Shown here piece by piece: positions 51,381 to 60,695 of a DNA stretch of 64,000 nucleotides. The notes beneath the pieces are model-generated. The model saw only the letters and a program-made list of their open reading frames with translations. It made no database searches and was not told where the DNA came from. Made by a program: the position numbers and the translations under genes. The stretch comes from Bradyrhizobium arachidis (GTDB taxonomy: Bacteria > Pseudomonadota > Alphaproteobacteria > Rhizobiales > Xanthobacteraceae), in NCBI RefSeq assembly GCF_024758505.1, contig NZ_CP077970.1:3224001-3288000 (forward strand), given 5' to 3'. How positions within the stretch are numbered: position 1 is the stretch's first letter; every line of letters starts with the position of its first letter.

Positions 51381-52367
51381 CTAGTCCTCGTCTTCGTCGC
51401 TGCGCGTCAGGTCTGAGGCGCGGAATGGTTTGGCCTTGCCGAGCTTCCTGTAGGCGGTCGAGGCTATCAGCAGCAGCTTTTTGGCGTCCCTGCGATCGAG
51501 GAAGTGCACGCCCGGCACAGAGCCTGTGCCGTTGAGTGATTTTGCCAGGGTCCGTCCTCTCGCATCGTCATTGAGCTGGCCGAGGCTCCGCTGCGCCTTG
51601 CGCAACTGTTTCAGGGCAGCCTTCTGCTTGGCCAGCGACTTGTCGGAAAACAAATCTTCCAGCGATTCGATCGAGTAAGTCAGCCGCTTGTTGAGAATGC
51701 GCAGTCTGTGCCGCTTCTCGACGTCGAGCTTGTCGAGCTTGCGCGACCTCTTGAGCAGCTTTTTTTCCCATTCCGCAAGCTGGCCGGCGGCGTGCTCGGC
51801 GAGCGAGGCCGCGCGCAGCCTGACGGCCTCCTTGCTTCGGCTGGTCGACCACGGCCCCCGTGCGATCCAGCCCGAGGTATGTTCGATCAGGCGCCTGTAG
51901 CGCGCGGATTGTAGCGCTCGCGTCAGCAGCCGGTAACTTTCGCTGCGTTTCTCGGTCCAGGACTGGAGCTCGGCGATGACGGAGAGCTCGTCGCCGGTGG
52001 CGGCCACGATGCGCTCGATGGCCACGTCGAGATCCCTGACCATCCCGAGCTGGCCGTTCAGCCATTTCAGCTCGGCCCAGACCTGCGCCCGCTCGGCGTC
52101 GTCGACCATGGGTGAGAAGAACCGGATTGCGCTACGCAGATGCGTCAGCGCAATCCGGGTCTGGTGCAGGGCATCGGGGTCGCCGCTACAGGTCGCATTG
52201 TGCTGGGCGATGACAGCATCGAGGTAACGACGCGCGATGATGCGAAACGCGGTGTCGCAGGCCATGCCGCGACTCAATCGTGCCGGTGCTGCGCGCGACG
52301 CCGCCGGCCGGGCCGGGGCGGTCGCCTCCATCGGTGGGGTGGATTGTGACATCTTCATCCGCGCCAA
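51381..52367 (-). CDS. CHAD-domain protein
   Basis: A 328-residue helical protein with conserved histidines and basic residues of CHAD: ALHQTRIALTHLRSAIRFF, and later KRHRLRILNKRLTYSIESLE. CHAD domains bind inorganic polyphosphate and locate to polyphosphate granules. Its 5' end overlaps the upstream kinase-like gene by 13 bases, so it is the last gene of the ADH-kinase-CHAD operon. Proximity to phaC and phasin suggests joint control of storage granules. Confidence 0.85.
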   Translation of the reverse strand: MARMKMSQSTPPMEATAPARPAASRAAPARLSRGMACDTAFRIIARRYLDAVIAQHNATCSGDPDALHQTRIALTHLRSAIRFFSPMVDDAERAQVWAELKWLNGQLGMVRDLDVAIERIVAATGDELSVIAELQSWTEKRSESYRLLTRALQSARYRRLIEHTSGWIARGPWSTSRSKEAVRLRAASLAEHAAGQLAEWEKKLLKRSRKLDKLDVEKRHRLRILNKRLTYSIESLEDLFSDKSLAKQKAALKQLRKAQRSLGQLNDDARGRTLAKSLNGTGSVPGVHFLDRRDAKKLLLIASTAYRKLGKAKPFRASDLTRSDEDED

Positions 52368-53917
52368 TCAGAGGATCTTTCTCGGGCGATCATGCCCCCG
52401 CAACGGTCGAGCGTCTGTTCTGAAGTCCCCGACGCGTCGATCGTGTTCCAGCCGACATTGCCGATATTATAGTGCTCCTGAAGCGCGGCAACCTCAGCCG
52501 TTGCGTCGGATGCATCGTTTTGTCTGCGGCTAATTCGCGCCTGGCGCGTTGCGAGGTCTGCGACCAGGAAAAAGCCCGTGAGGGGCGCGTTGCACGCCCT
52601 TGCCAGGGCGGCCATTGCATCCCGTTCCGGCTCTTGCGCGAAAACCGCGTCGATCAGGGCCGAATGTCCCTGCGCCAGCACCTGCCGTGCGCGCTCGGCC
52701 AGCGTGTCGTAGACGCGTGCGGTGACGTCGGGTTCATAGGCCGCCGGCGGCAGCCGCTCCGAATCTGCGACCCCAAAAAGCCGCTTGCGAAGGGTATCGC
52801 TGCGCAGCACCACCGCGCCGGGTGGGGGACCGACGGCAGGCGCAAGCATGCGCGCCAGCAGCGATTTTCCTGTCCCCGACAGGCCGCCGACGGCGATCAG
52901 GCGCGGGGCGGGGGGCTCGATCAGGGCCTGGGCCAGCTTGAAGTAGCCGCGGGCGTCCGCGACGATTTCTCCTTGATCGACATGCGGTCGCTTCAGCCTG
53001 GCCAGCACGACCTCGGCGCGGATCGCGGCCCGGATCGACAGAAACAGCGGAAGCGCGCCAAGCCCGTCGAGATGTTCCGCCGGCGTCGTCGCAAGATACT
53101 GGTTGAACAGGATGCTCGCCGCCTGCTGCTGCCCGTAACGCAGCAGGTCCATCACCGCAAACGCAAGATCGTAGAGCACATCGACCGAGGCGATGTTTTG
53201 GTCGAACTCGATGGCATCGAACAGCACGGGCCGTTCGTCGATGACAACGATATTCGCAAGATGCAGGTCGCCGTGGCAGCGCCGCACAAAGCCCTGCCGG
53301 CTGCGCTCTTCGAGCGTAGAACTGATACGGGCGAGCGCCCGATGCGAAGCCTTCGTCAGCGCTTCGATCTCGTCCACCGCCAGATGGCCCCCGGCGCGCA
53401 GGCCCTCGGAATTCCCGTCGATGAGGGACGGAATCGAAGCGACCCAGGCCGGCGTTTCCACGCGCGCTGCAATGGCGTGGGACGCAGCAATCGCGTTTGC
53501 GACATCAGCGGCGAGGCCGTCGGGAAGCTGGCCGGCCTTGGCGAGATGATCCAGTGTCCTCGTCTCGTCGAAGCGGGCCATCTCGACGGCATATTCGACC
53601 GGCGTCCCATTCCCGCCGATGCTCAGGGAGCCGTCGCGGTCTTCGGTGATCGCGACCACGCGGTGGTAGATCTGCGGGGCAAGCGGCCGATTGATCCTGA
53701 TCTCCTCCTCGCAGGCGTCCCTGCGCTTGTCGAGCGTCGAATAGTCGAGGAAGGGAAAGCGCACCGCGCGCTTGATCTTCAGCGCACGCTTGCCGTCGAG
53801 AAAGACCGAGGCCGCATGCGTGTCGATCCGCGTCGTGCCGCGGCGCGAAAGGAATGCGAATACGCGCTCCTGGGTTGCCGTGTCGTCATGTGGCGAAGAG
53901 GGCATGTGAGAACGCAT
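52355..53917 (-). CDS. APH-like kinase fused to AAA_33 nucleotide kinase
   Basis: A 520-residue fusion. The N-terminal part is aminoglycoside-phosphotransferase-like, with CHGDLHLANIVV and FDAIEFDQN as catalytic and metal loops (about 215-245). The C-terminal part is a P-loop kinase with GGLSGTGKSLLARML (Walker A, about 350) and LIDAVFAQEPERDAM. This architecture recurs in proteobacterial stress/anaerobic gene sets; substrates are not known. It starts directly at the ADH stop (TGAATG). Histidine/aspartate catalytic residues appear intact in both halves. Confidence 0.8.
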   Translation of the reverse strand: MRSHMPSSPHDDTATQERVFAFLSRRGTTRIDTHAASVFLDGKRALKIKRAVRFPFLDYSTLDKRRDACEEEIRINRPLAPQIYHRVVAITEDRDGSLSIGGNGTPVEYAVEMARFDETRTLDHLAKAGQLPDGLAADVANAIAASHAIAARVETPAWVASIPSLIDGNSEGLRAGGHLAVDEIEALTKASHRALARISSTLEERSRQGFVRRCHGDLHLANIVVIDERPVLFDAIEFDQNIASVDVLYDLAFAVMDLLRYGQQQAASILFNQYLATTPAEHLDGLGALPLFLSIRAAIRAEVVLARLKRPHVDQGEIVADARGYFKLAQALIEPPAPRLIAVGGLSGTGKSLLARMLAPAVGPPPGAVVLRSDTLRKRLFGVADSERLPPAAYEPDVTARVYDTLAERARQVLAQGHSALIDAVFAQEPERDAMAALARACNAPLTGFFLVADLATRQARISRRQNDASDATAEVAALQEHYNIGNVGWNTIDASGTSEQTLDRCGGMIARERSSDWRG

Positions 53918-54901
53918 TCAGGGCCTGAGCACGGCTGCGCCGAGGATTTGCCCGCGCTTGAGACTGGTCAAGACATCATTGGCCTCGTGGAGCGGAAAGA
54001 CCGTGGTTTCGGTGCGGACGCCGGCTTGCGGCGCGACTTTGAGAAAGTCGAGGCCATCCTGCCGCGTGAGGTTCGCGACCGAGATCAATTGCCGTTCCTC
54101 CCAGAGCAGCTCGTAGGGGAAGCTCGGAATGTCGCTCATGTGAATTCCGGCGCAGACCACGCGTCCGCCCTTGCGGACCGCGCGCAATGCCGCCGGCACC
54201 AGCTCGCCGGCCGGCGCGTAGATGATGGCCGCATCGAGCGGCGTATCGGGCAGCTCGCCGGACGCGCCCGACCAGACCGCCCCCAGCCGCCGGGCGAAAT
54301 CCTGCGCTGCGCTATCGCCGCTGCGCGTGAAGGCATAGACGGACCGGCCCTGCCAGACGGCGACTTGCGCGATGATGTGGGCGGCGGCCCCAAAGCCATA
54401 GATGCCGAGCCGCTCGGCGTTTCCCGCCAGCACCAGTGAGCGCCAGCCGATCAGGCCGGCGCACAACAGCGGCGCGATGGAGGCGTCGTCGCCGGCCTCG
54501 CCGAGCGGAAACGCATAGCGTGCATCCGCGATGGTGTGGGTCGCGTAGCCGCCGTCGCGCGTATAGCCGGTGAAGAGCGGCCGGTCGCACAAATTCTCCA
54601 TGCCGTCCTTGCAGAAGCGGCAGGCGCCGCAGGTATGTCCAAGCCAGGGAATGCCGACGCGGTCGCCCGTGACGTGGGTCGTGACGCCGGGGCCGACGAG
54701 GTCGACCCGGCCGACGATCTCATGACCGGGAATGATGGGATAGCGGATGTCGGGCAGCTCGGCGTCGGCGACGTGCAGGTCAGTCCGGCAAACGCCGCAG
54801 GCGCTGACCTTCACCCTAATCTCGCCATGGGCGGGAAGAGGGTCCGGCCGCTCCTCCATCTGGAGCGGGGCTCGCGGGGCCGGTAACACCATCGCATGCA
54901 T
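53918..54901 (-). CDS. Zinc-dependent alcohol dehydrogenase
   Basis: A 327-residue medium-chain dehydrogenase of the AdhP/YogA-like single-gene family. Catalytic zinc ligands are CGVCRTDLH and GHEIVG; structural zinc cysteines are CGACRFCKDGMENLC. The nucleotide site is LGIYGFGAAAHI, where a GxGxxA pattern replaces GxGxxG. ATG 54901 has GGAGAG six bases upstream, so a 16-codon extension is dropped. A FixK-type box 48 bases upstream implies microaerobic induction, fitting reduction of aldehydes as electron sink. Confidence 0.88.
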   Translation of the reverse strand: MHAMVLPAPRAPLQMEERPDPLPAHGEIRVKVSACGVCRTDLHVADAELPDIRYPIIPGHEIVGRVDLVGPGVTTHVTGDRVGIPWLGHTCGACRFCKDGMENLCDRPLFTGYTRDGGYATHTIADARYAFPLGEAGDDASIAPLLCAGLIGWRSLVLAGNAERLGIYGFGAAAHIIAQVAVWQGRSVYAFTRSGDSAAQDFARRLGAVWSGASGELPDTPLDAAIIYAPAGELVPAALRAVRKGGRVVCAGIHMSDIPSFPYELLWEERQLISVANLTRQDGLDFLKVAPQAGVRTETTVFPLHEANDVLTSLKRGQILGAAVLRP

Positions 54902-54948
54902 CAGTCTCTCCGGAGCGCCCATTCCTAGGACGGAACCAAGGCCGGTCA

Positions 54949-54962
54949 TTGATGTCAGTCAA
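54949..54962. promoter_or_regulatory. FixK/FNR-type box between ADH and USP genes
   Basis: TTGA-TGTCAG-TCAA, a perfect TTGA-N6-TCAA dyad centred between the divergent genes. Confidence 0.75.
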
Positions 54963-55070
54963 GTCTTCGGCGTGGGTTCCCAAGCCCTTTCGCAAGCCCT
55001 TTCGCCTTGACGAGGATCAATGGCGCTGGCGGGAGGCGGCCTATTTTCGGCAGGCGAAAGGAGAATCCCG

Positions 55071-55913
55071 ATGCCCATCAAGGACGTCCTTCTGCCGCTT
55101 GTTGGCGAGCCGAGCGAGCCGAACTCGGCCGCGATCGAGAAATGCGTGGCTGCCGCTGCCGATTGGGGGGCGAAGATCACTGGGCTTGCCGTGGCCGAGG
55201 ATATCTGGGTACGGCCGAAGGTGGTGATCTCGGCCGATGTCGAGAACGCCGAGGAGGCGCAAGCCAGGCGGAGCGTCACAAACGTGAGCGCGCTTCTGGA
55301 GACGTTCAAGGAATCCGCTTCGCGGATGTCTGTCCGTGCGGAGACGCGATTGCACAAGTTTGCCCCCGAGCTGATTGCGCAGAGCGTGGCGGAATATGCC
55401 CGGTTCGGCGATCTCACGCTGCTCCCGGTCAAGTCGCACGACAGCCGTTCCGAGAAGATTGTCGAGGCGCTGCTATTCGAGTCCGGCCGACCGCTCTTGC
55501 TGTGTCCCGAAGAACGTGCAGCCCGGCTCCGGCCGGAACTCGAAAACGTGATAATCGCCTGGGATCATTCCGCGCGCGCGGCCCGCGCCGTCGGCGACGC
55601 CATGCCGATCCTGCAGGAGGCCAATTCGGTTCGGGTGGTGACCGTGGCCGATGAGAAGACCGAGGCCATCATGCATTCGGGCACCAGTCTCGTCGATCAT
55701 CTCAGGGAGCACGGCGTCTACGCGTCCTTCGAGACCACGCCGGTCAAGGGAAGTTCGATCGGCAAGGTGCTCGGAATCTGGGCGCACGCCCATTCCATCG
55801 ATGCCATCGTCATGGGCGCCTATCATCATTCCCGTATGAACGAAATCGTCTGGGGCGGCGTGACCAAGACTGTCATGGGCGCGCCACCGTGCTGGGTTAT
55901 GATGTCGCACTAA
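55071..55913 (+). CDS. Universal stress protein, tandem-domain
   Basis: A 280-residue UspA-type protein with two half-repeats: KDVLLPLVGEPSEPNSAAIE ... FGDLTLLPV in the first and NVIIAWDHSARAARAVGDAM ... DAIVMGAYHHSRMNEIVWGG in the second. The GAYxHSRxxExxxGG pattern of the second domain is typical. Such proteins accumulate under oxygen limitation. AAAGGAG precedes the ATG, so the upstream 17 codons are not used. A FixK box lies 109 bases upstream. Confidence 0.87.
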   Translation: MPIKDVLLPLVGEPSEPNSAAIEKCVAAAADWGAKITGLAVAEDIWVRPKVVISADVENAEEAQARRSVTNVSALLETFKESASRMSVRAETRLHKFAPELIAQSVAEYARFGDLTLLPVKSHDSRSEKIVEALLFESGRPLLLCPEERAARLRPELENVIIAWDHSARAARAVGDAMPILQEANSVRVVTVADEKTEAIMHSGTSLVDHLREHGVYASFETTPVKGSSIGKVLGIWAHAHSIDAIVMGAYHHSRMNEIVWGGVTKTVMGAPPCWVMMSH

Positions 55914-56041
55914 ATCCGGAAGAGAAGAGAGTGCAGCGGTTTTCGTTTGCGACACGCGCGGAACGCGGTTGCGCGGAGATCATGCGCAAATAAAGAAACT
56001 AAGGCGCGATGACGATTCAACTTCGACTCATCGCGCCGTAG
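55914..56041 (-). repeat. Dispersed ~130-bp intergenic repeat, inverted copy
   Basis: In reverse complement it follows the copy at 43693-43822 through GTGCAGCGGTTTTC, GCGGAGATCATGC and AAGGCGCGATGACGATTCAA. It separates the USP gene from the next gene. Confidence 0.75.
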
Positions 56042-56111
56042 GCAATTCCGCCACATATCCGCGCCAGGTTTCCCGTTGATCGGGCCTGCTTCCCGAGTGC
56101 ATCGTTGAATC

Positions 56112-58805
56112 ATGTCGACCTACCGTCTGAAGAATCTGCTGTCGCCCCGTTCGGTCGCGCTCGTCGGAGCGAGCTCGCGGCCCGTCTCCGTCGGTCGCGC
56201 CGTGCTGGAGAATATTCGCAAGGCGAATTTTACGGGTGAGTTCGGGCTGGTGAACCCGCGCCACGCCGAAATTGGCGGCATGCAAGCGGTGACCAGCCTC
56301 GACAAGTTGCCCTTCGTCCCCGAGCTCGTTGCCATTACGGCGCCGGCCAAGGAAATTCCTGACATCATCGATCAGGCCGGCCGGCGCGGCTCGGCCGGTG
56401 CGCTGATCGTGACGGCGGGCCTTGGCCACGGTCCGGGCTCGCTGGAGGAGGCCGCGCTGCAGGCAGCCCAGCGCTACGGCATGCGCCTGATCGGTCCCAA
56501 TTGCCTCGGCATCATGATGCCCGGCGTGAGCCTGAACGCCAGCTTCTCGGCGCACATGCCCGGCGCCGGCAACCTCGCGCTTATCTCGCAATCAGGCGCA
56601 ATCGCCGCCGGCATGGTGGATTGGGCCGCGCAGCGCGGCGTCGGCTTTTCCGGAATCGTGTCGATCGGCGACCAGGCCGACGTCGATATCGCCGATCTGC
56701 TCGACTATTTTGCGCTCGACCACAAGACACGCGCGATCCTGCTCTACATCGAGTCCATCAAGAATGCGCGCAAGTTCATGTCGGCGGCGCGCGCCGCGGC
56801 GCGGGTAAAGCCCGTCGTGGTGGTCAAATCCGGCCGCATGGCGCAGGGCGCGAGGGCGGCCGCCACCCATACCGGTGCGCTCGCCGGCGCTGACGCGGTC
56901 TATGACGCTGCCTTCCGCCGCGCCGGAATTCTGCGCGTATCCGATCTGCGCGAGCTGTTCGATTGCGCGGAGACCCTCGGCCGCGTCGAATCGCCGAGTG
57001 GAAAGCGGCTCGCGATCCTGACCAATGGCGGCGGCATCGGCGTGCTGGCTGTCGATCGGCTGGTCGAGCTCGGCGGAATTCCCGCGCCCATGACCCCGGA
57101 GACGCGGAAGAAGCTCGACGCGGTGTTGCCGCCGACCTGGTCGGGCTCCAATCCCGTGGACATCGTGGGTGATGCCGATGCCGCGCGCTATGCGCGCGCG
57201 CTGGAGGTGCTGCTGGCCGATCCCGGCAACGATGCGATCCTCGTCCTCAACGTGCAGACCGCGATCGCTTCCGCCGCCGACATTGCCGAGACGGTAACCG
57301 GGATGGTCAAGACCTATCGCGAAGAGCATCGCCGCTGGGCGAAGCCGGTGTTGGCGGCCTGGGTCGGCGCCGATCAGAGCATCGTCGAGTCGCTGAGCGG
57401 AGCCGGGATTCCCAACTATCCGACCGAGGACGACGCGGTGCGCGGCTTCATGCATCTGGTCCGGCACCGCGAGGTGGTCGAGGAGCTCTCGCAGGTTCCG
57501 CCTGCCATGCCCGACACGTTCGCGCCCGATGTTGCGAACGCCAGAGCGATGGTATCAGCGGCGATGGCCGACGGCCGCCAATGGCTCGAGCCGGTCGAGA
57601 TCAAGCGCCTGCTCGAGGCCTATGACATCGCGATGGTGCCGACCTATGCGGCCGCCGACATCGATCAGGCGGTGGCCTATGCCAGGGACATTTTTGCGCA
57701 GGGTGCGACCGTCGTGCTCAAGATCCTGTCGCGCGACATCGTGCACAAGTCCGATGTCGGCGGCGTCGTCCTCAACCTGACCACGCCCGAGGCCGTGCGC
57801 GCCGCTGCTGCCGATATTCTTGCCCGCGCCAGGAAGCTGCGCCCGGAAGCCCGCATTGCCGGCGTCATCGTGCAGGCGATGGTCGTGAGGGCGAAGGCGC
57901 GCGAATTGATCCTGGGTCTGGCCGACGATCCCACCTTCGGCACCGTCGTCGTGTTCGGGCGCGGCGGCACGGCGGTCGAGATCATCAACGACAAGGCCTT
58001 GGCGCTGCCGCCGCTCGATCTGCAGCTCGCGCGCGATCTGATCGATCGCACCCGCGTCTCGCGGCTGCTGCATGCCTATCGCGACGTGCCCGCCGTCAAG
58101 CAGGATGCGGTCGCCATGGTGCTGGTCAAGCTGGCGCAGATGGCGGCCGACATTCCCGAGATCCGCGAGCTCGACATCAATCCGCTGCTCGCGGACGAAA
58201 CCGGCGTCACCGCGGTCGATGCTCGAATTGCAGTCGGCGTGCCGCCGCGAAAGTTCGCCGGTTCGGGGCCGGCCAATTTTGCCGTGCGGGCCTATCCGTC
58301 GCAATGGGAACGCCATCTCGAGCTCAAGGACGGTTGGCGCATCTTCGTGCGGCCGATGCGGCCTGAGGACGAGCCGACCATTCACAGCTTCCTCAAGCAC
58401 GTCACGCCCCACGATCTTCGCCTGCGCTTCTTTGCGCCGATGAAGGAATTCACTCACGAGTTCATCGCCCGCCTGACCCAGCTCGACTACGCCCGCGCGA
58501 TGGCGTTCATCGCCTTCGAGGAGGCGACTAACGAAATGGTTGGCGTGGTCCGGATCCACTCGGACTCGATCTACGAGAGCGGCGAATACGCCATCCTGCT
58601 GCGCTCCGACCTGAAGGGCAGGGGACTCGGATGGGCCCTGATGCAGCTCATCATCGACTATGCGAGGTCAGAGGGGCTGAAGACTATTTCCGGCGACGTG
58701 CTCCAGGAGAACACGACCATGCTGGACATGTGCCGCCAGCTCGGTTTCGAGGTGAAGCCGGATTCGAGCGAGCCGGATATTTGCGACGTCAGGCTGAAGC
58801 TGTAG
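56112..58805 (+). CDS. ADP-forming acyl-CoA synthetase fused to GNAT acetyltransferase
   Basis: An 897-residue fusion: CoA-binding and ligase domains (SPRSVALVGASSRPVSVGRA; SQSGAIAAGMVDWAAQRG; THTGALAGADAVYDAAFRRA with a histidine near residue 253 at the usual phospho-His position), an ATP-grasp domain (about 480-700; VVLKILSRDIVHKSDVGGVV) and a GNAT domain (about 735-897; SDLKGRGLGWALMQLIID). Relatives are Pat/PatZ protein lysine acetyltransferases that silence acetyl-CoA synthetase, and true acetate-CoA ligases. The retained His suggests the ligase half may be active here. The ribosome site is weak. Confidence 0.88.
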   Translation: MSTYRLKNLLSPRSVALVGASSRPVSVGRAVLENIRKANFTGEFGLVNPRHAEIGGMQAVTSLDKLPFVPELVAITAPAKEIPDIIDQAGRRGSAGALIVTAGLGHGPGSLEEAALQAAQRYGMRLIGPNCLGIMMPGVSLNASFSAHMPGAGNLALISQSGAIAAGMVDWAAQRGVGFSGIVSIGDQADVDIADLLDYFALDHKTRAILLYIESIKNARKFMSAARAAARVKPVVVVKSGRMAQGARAAATHTGALAGADAVYDAAFRRAGILRVSDLRELFDCAETLGRVESPSGKRLAILTNGGGIGVLAVDRLVELGGIPAPMTPETRKKLDAVLPPTWSGSNPVDIVGDADAARYARALEVLLADPGNDAILVLNVQTAIASAADIAETVTGMVKTYREEHRRWAKPVLAAWVGADQSIVESLSGAGIPNYPTEDDAVRGFMHLVRHREVVEELSQVPPAMPDTFAPDVANARAMVSAAMADGRQWLEPVEIKRLLEAYDIAMVPTYAAADIDQAVAYARDIFAQGATVVLKILSRDIVHKSDVGGVVLNLTTPEAVRAAAADILARARKLRPEARIAGVIVQAMVVRAKARELILGLADDPTFGTVVVFGRGGTAVEIINDKALALPPLDLQLARDLIDRTRVSRLLHAYRDVPAVKQDAVAMVLVKLAQMAADIPEIRELDINPLLADETGVTAVDARIAVGVPPRKFAGSGPANFAVRAYPSQWERHLELKDGWRIFVRPMRPEDEPTIHSFLKHVTPHDLRLRFFAPMKEFTHEFIARLTQLDYARAMAFIAFEEATNEMVGVVRIHSDSIYESGEYAILLRSDLKGRGLGWALMQLIIDYARSEGLKTISGDVLQENTTMLDMCRQLGFEVKPDSSEPDICDVRLKL

Positions 58806-58993
58806 AGCGACCATAGGCTTGATTGTCGGTACGTCCACTCCCTGAGTCCCAGCTCCGACGAGCAATCGGGCCGGGACGTCGATCGGCCCGCTTGATGCGG
58901 CTTACTTTTTCCTTGCCGGCGGCTTATCCTTTTGCACTTCCAGCCCTGCTGGAGCGCCGCACGTGATCTGCGGGTCAACGAAGGAGTGGTAGC

Positions 58994-60559
58994 GTGCGCT
59001 ATTTCTTCGAGGAGTATGCTCTCGATACCGACCGGCGCGAGCTCCACCGCGGCCCAAATGTCGTCCCGACCGCACCACAGGTTTTCGATCTGCTCGATTA
59101 CCTGATCCGCAATAGGGAGCACGTCGTCAGCAAGGACGATCTTGTGAATGCCATCTGGCATGGACGCATCGTATCCGACATGGCGCTGACAACCCGCCTC
59201 AACGCCGCGCGAAGCGCAATCGGCGATTCCGGCGAAGAACAGCGGCTCATCAAGACACTGCCACGAAAGGGCTTTCGCTTCGTCGGCGCGGTGCAAGAGG
59301 ATGACAGGCCCTCCGCTTCTGCGATCGTTGAAGGCAGTCACGCGGAATCGTCAAACTCTGAACCGTCGCTCCCGGACAAGCCCTCGATCGCAGTGTTACC
59401 GTTCGAGAACATGAGCGGGGACCCCGAGCAAGACTACTTTGCCGACGGAATGGTTGAGGAAATTACGACGGCGCTGTCGCGGTTCAAATGGTTGTTTGTG
59501 ATCGCGCGAAACTCGAGCTTCACGTTCAAAGGCAAGGCCGTCGATGTAAAGGAGGTCGGACGCAGGCTTGGTGTTCGCTATGTCCTTGAAGGCTCTGTGC
59601 GGAAGTCATCGGCGAAAATTCGCATCACAGGGCAGTTGATCGATGTGAGTACAGGGGCGCACATTTGGGCGGATAGGTTCGAGCGTGACCTGACCGACAT
59701 CTTCGTCCTGCAAGACGACGTCACGCTTGCCGTTGTTTCGGCCATTCAGCCAAAATTGCTTCAAACGGAAATGGCAACGGCGGGGCGGCGGCGACCGGAG
59801 AACCTCACCGCCTATGATTATTTTCTCCGAGCCCTGCAGCGGTTCTCCTTAGCGACCCGCGAATCATTGGCCGAGGCGTTAAGACTGGCTCATCGTGCCT
59901 TGGAGCTTGACCCTCGGTTCGGGATTGTCGCGGCGTTAGCAGCCGGTTGTCACCATCTCAATCTCCAATTCGGCTATGCTGTCGATCCTCAATTCGAGCG
60001 CAAGGAGGCAGTTCGGCTTTTTCGGTTGGCATTGAGCGTCGACGATAGTGATTCAGACATCTTGGCATGGGCTGCCATAATCTCAGCGTTCACGGTCGGC
60101 GATAGTGAGAGTGAGATCGAGATGGCCGACCGGGCGGTCGCGCTCAATCCCAGTTCTTTTCACGCATGGAACTGCAGAGGCCATGTCAATAGACTTGTGG
60201 GCCTCTTGGAGGAAGCGATTCGGAGCTTTGAGCGTGCCGTGCGCGTAAGCCCGGTAGACCCGTGGCTACAGTATGCGTTTGCTGGGATCGGGTACGCCTC
60301 TATTGAGCTTCGCCGCTTTGATGAGGCCATCGCCGTGGGGAAAAAAGCCCTACGCCTGAACCGCTCTCATTCGGGAGCGCTCCGCGTTCTCGCGTCCGCC
60401 TTCGCCCATCTTGGACGTGACGGTGAGACGCGTGAAGCGGCGGCTCGTCTGCTTGAGGTCGATCCCGCCTTTACGATATCCTTGTGGATCGCTCGGGGCG
60501 GGCAATCAAACGCGAAGCTGATGATCGAGGGCCTTCGGAAAGCGGGGTTGCCCGAGTAG
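58994..60559 (+). CDS. CadC-like winged-helix regulator with TolB-like and TPR domains
   Basis: A 521-residue protein: an N-terminal OmpR-type DNA-binding domain (APQVFDLLDYLIRNREHVVS; LIKTLPRKGFRFVG), then a TolB-like domain (PSIAVLPFENMSGDPEQDYF; FVIARNSSFTFKGK) and several TPR repeats to the end. No membrane helix is evident, unlike CadC. These proteins are abundant in rhizobia, often with adenylate-cyclase domains; targets are unknown. GAAGGAG precedes the GTG start. It is monocistronic. Confidence 0.87.
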   Translation: MRYFFEEYALDTDRRELHRGPNVVPTAPQVFDLLDYLIRNREHVVSKDDLVNAIWHGRIVSDMALTTRLNAARSAIGDSGEEQRLIKTLPRKGFRFVGAVQEDDRPSASAIVEGSHAESSNSEPSLPDKPSIAVLPFENMSGDPEQDYFADGMVEEITTALSRFKWLFVIARNSSFTFKGKAVDVKEVGRRLGVRYVLEGSVRKSSAKIRITGQLIDVSTGAHIWADRFERDLTDIFVLQDDVTLAVVSAIQPKLLQTEMATAGRRRPENLTAYDYFLRALQRFSLATRESLAEALRLAHRALELDPRFGIVAALAAGCHHLNLQFGYAVDPQFERKEAVRLFRLALSVDDSDSDILAWAAIISAFTVGDSESEIEMADRAVALNPSSFHAWNCRGHVNRLVGLLEEAIRSFERAVRVSPVDPWLQYAFAGIGYASIELRRFDEAIAVGKKALRLNRSHSGALRVLASAFAHLGRDGETREAAARLLEVDPAFTISLWIARGGQSNAKLMIEGLRKAGLPE

Positions 60560-60634
60560 CATCCGACGAGGTGATGGCGGCACTCTGCTGCGGCGCATGA
60601 GTCCGGTTATGATGCTGTGGACGGCTCCTCCACC

Positions 60635-60648
60635 GGCACGAGAGTGCC
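60635..60648 (+). other. Hairpin in IS110 upstream non-coding end
   Basis: GGCAC-GAGA-GTGCC is a perfect 5-bp stem-loop, flanked by CTCC and GGAG that extend it imperfectly, 48 bases before the transposase start. Confidence 0.4.
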
Positions 60649-60695
60649 AAGGAGTGGGTGCCTTTTGAAGCTCCCACGATTCGGAGGAGCAGCCA

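Noticed and set aside
52472..54439. 655-codon plus-strand frame opposite kinase and ADH genes
   Set aside because: Shadow of two minus-strand genes with intact catalytic motifs.
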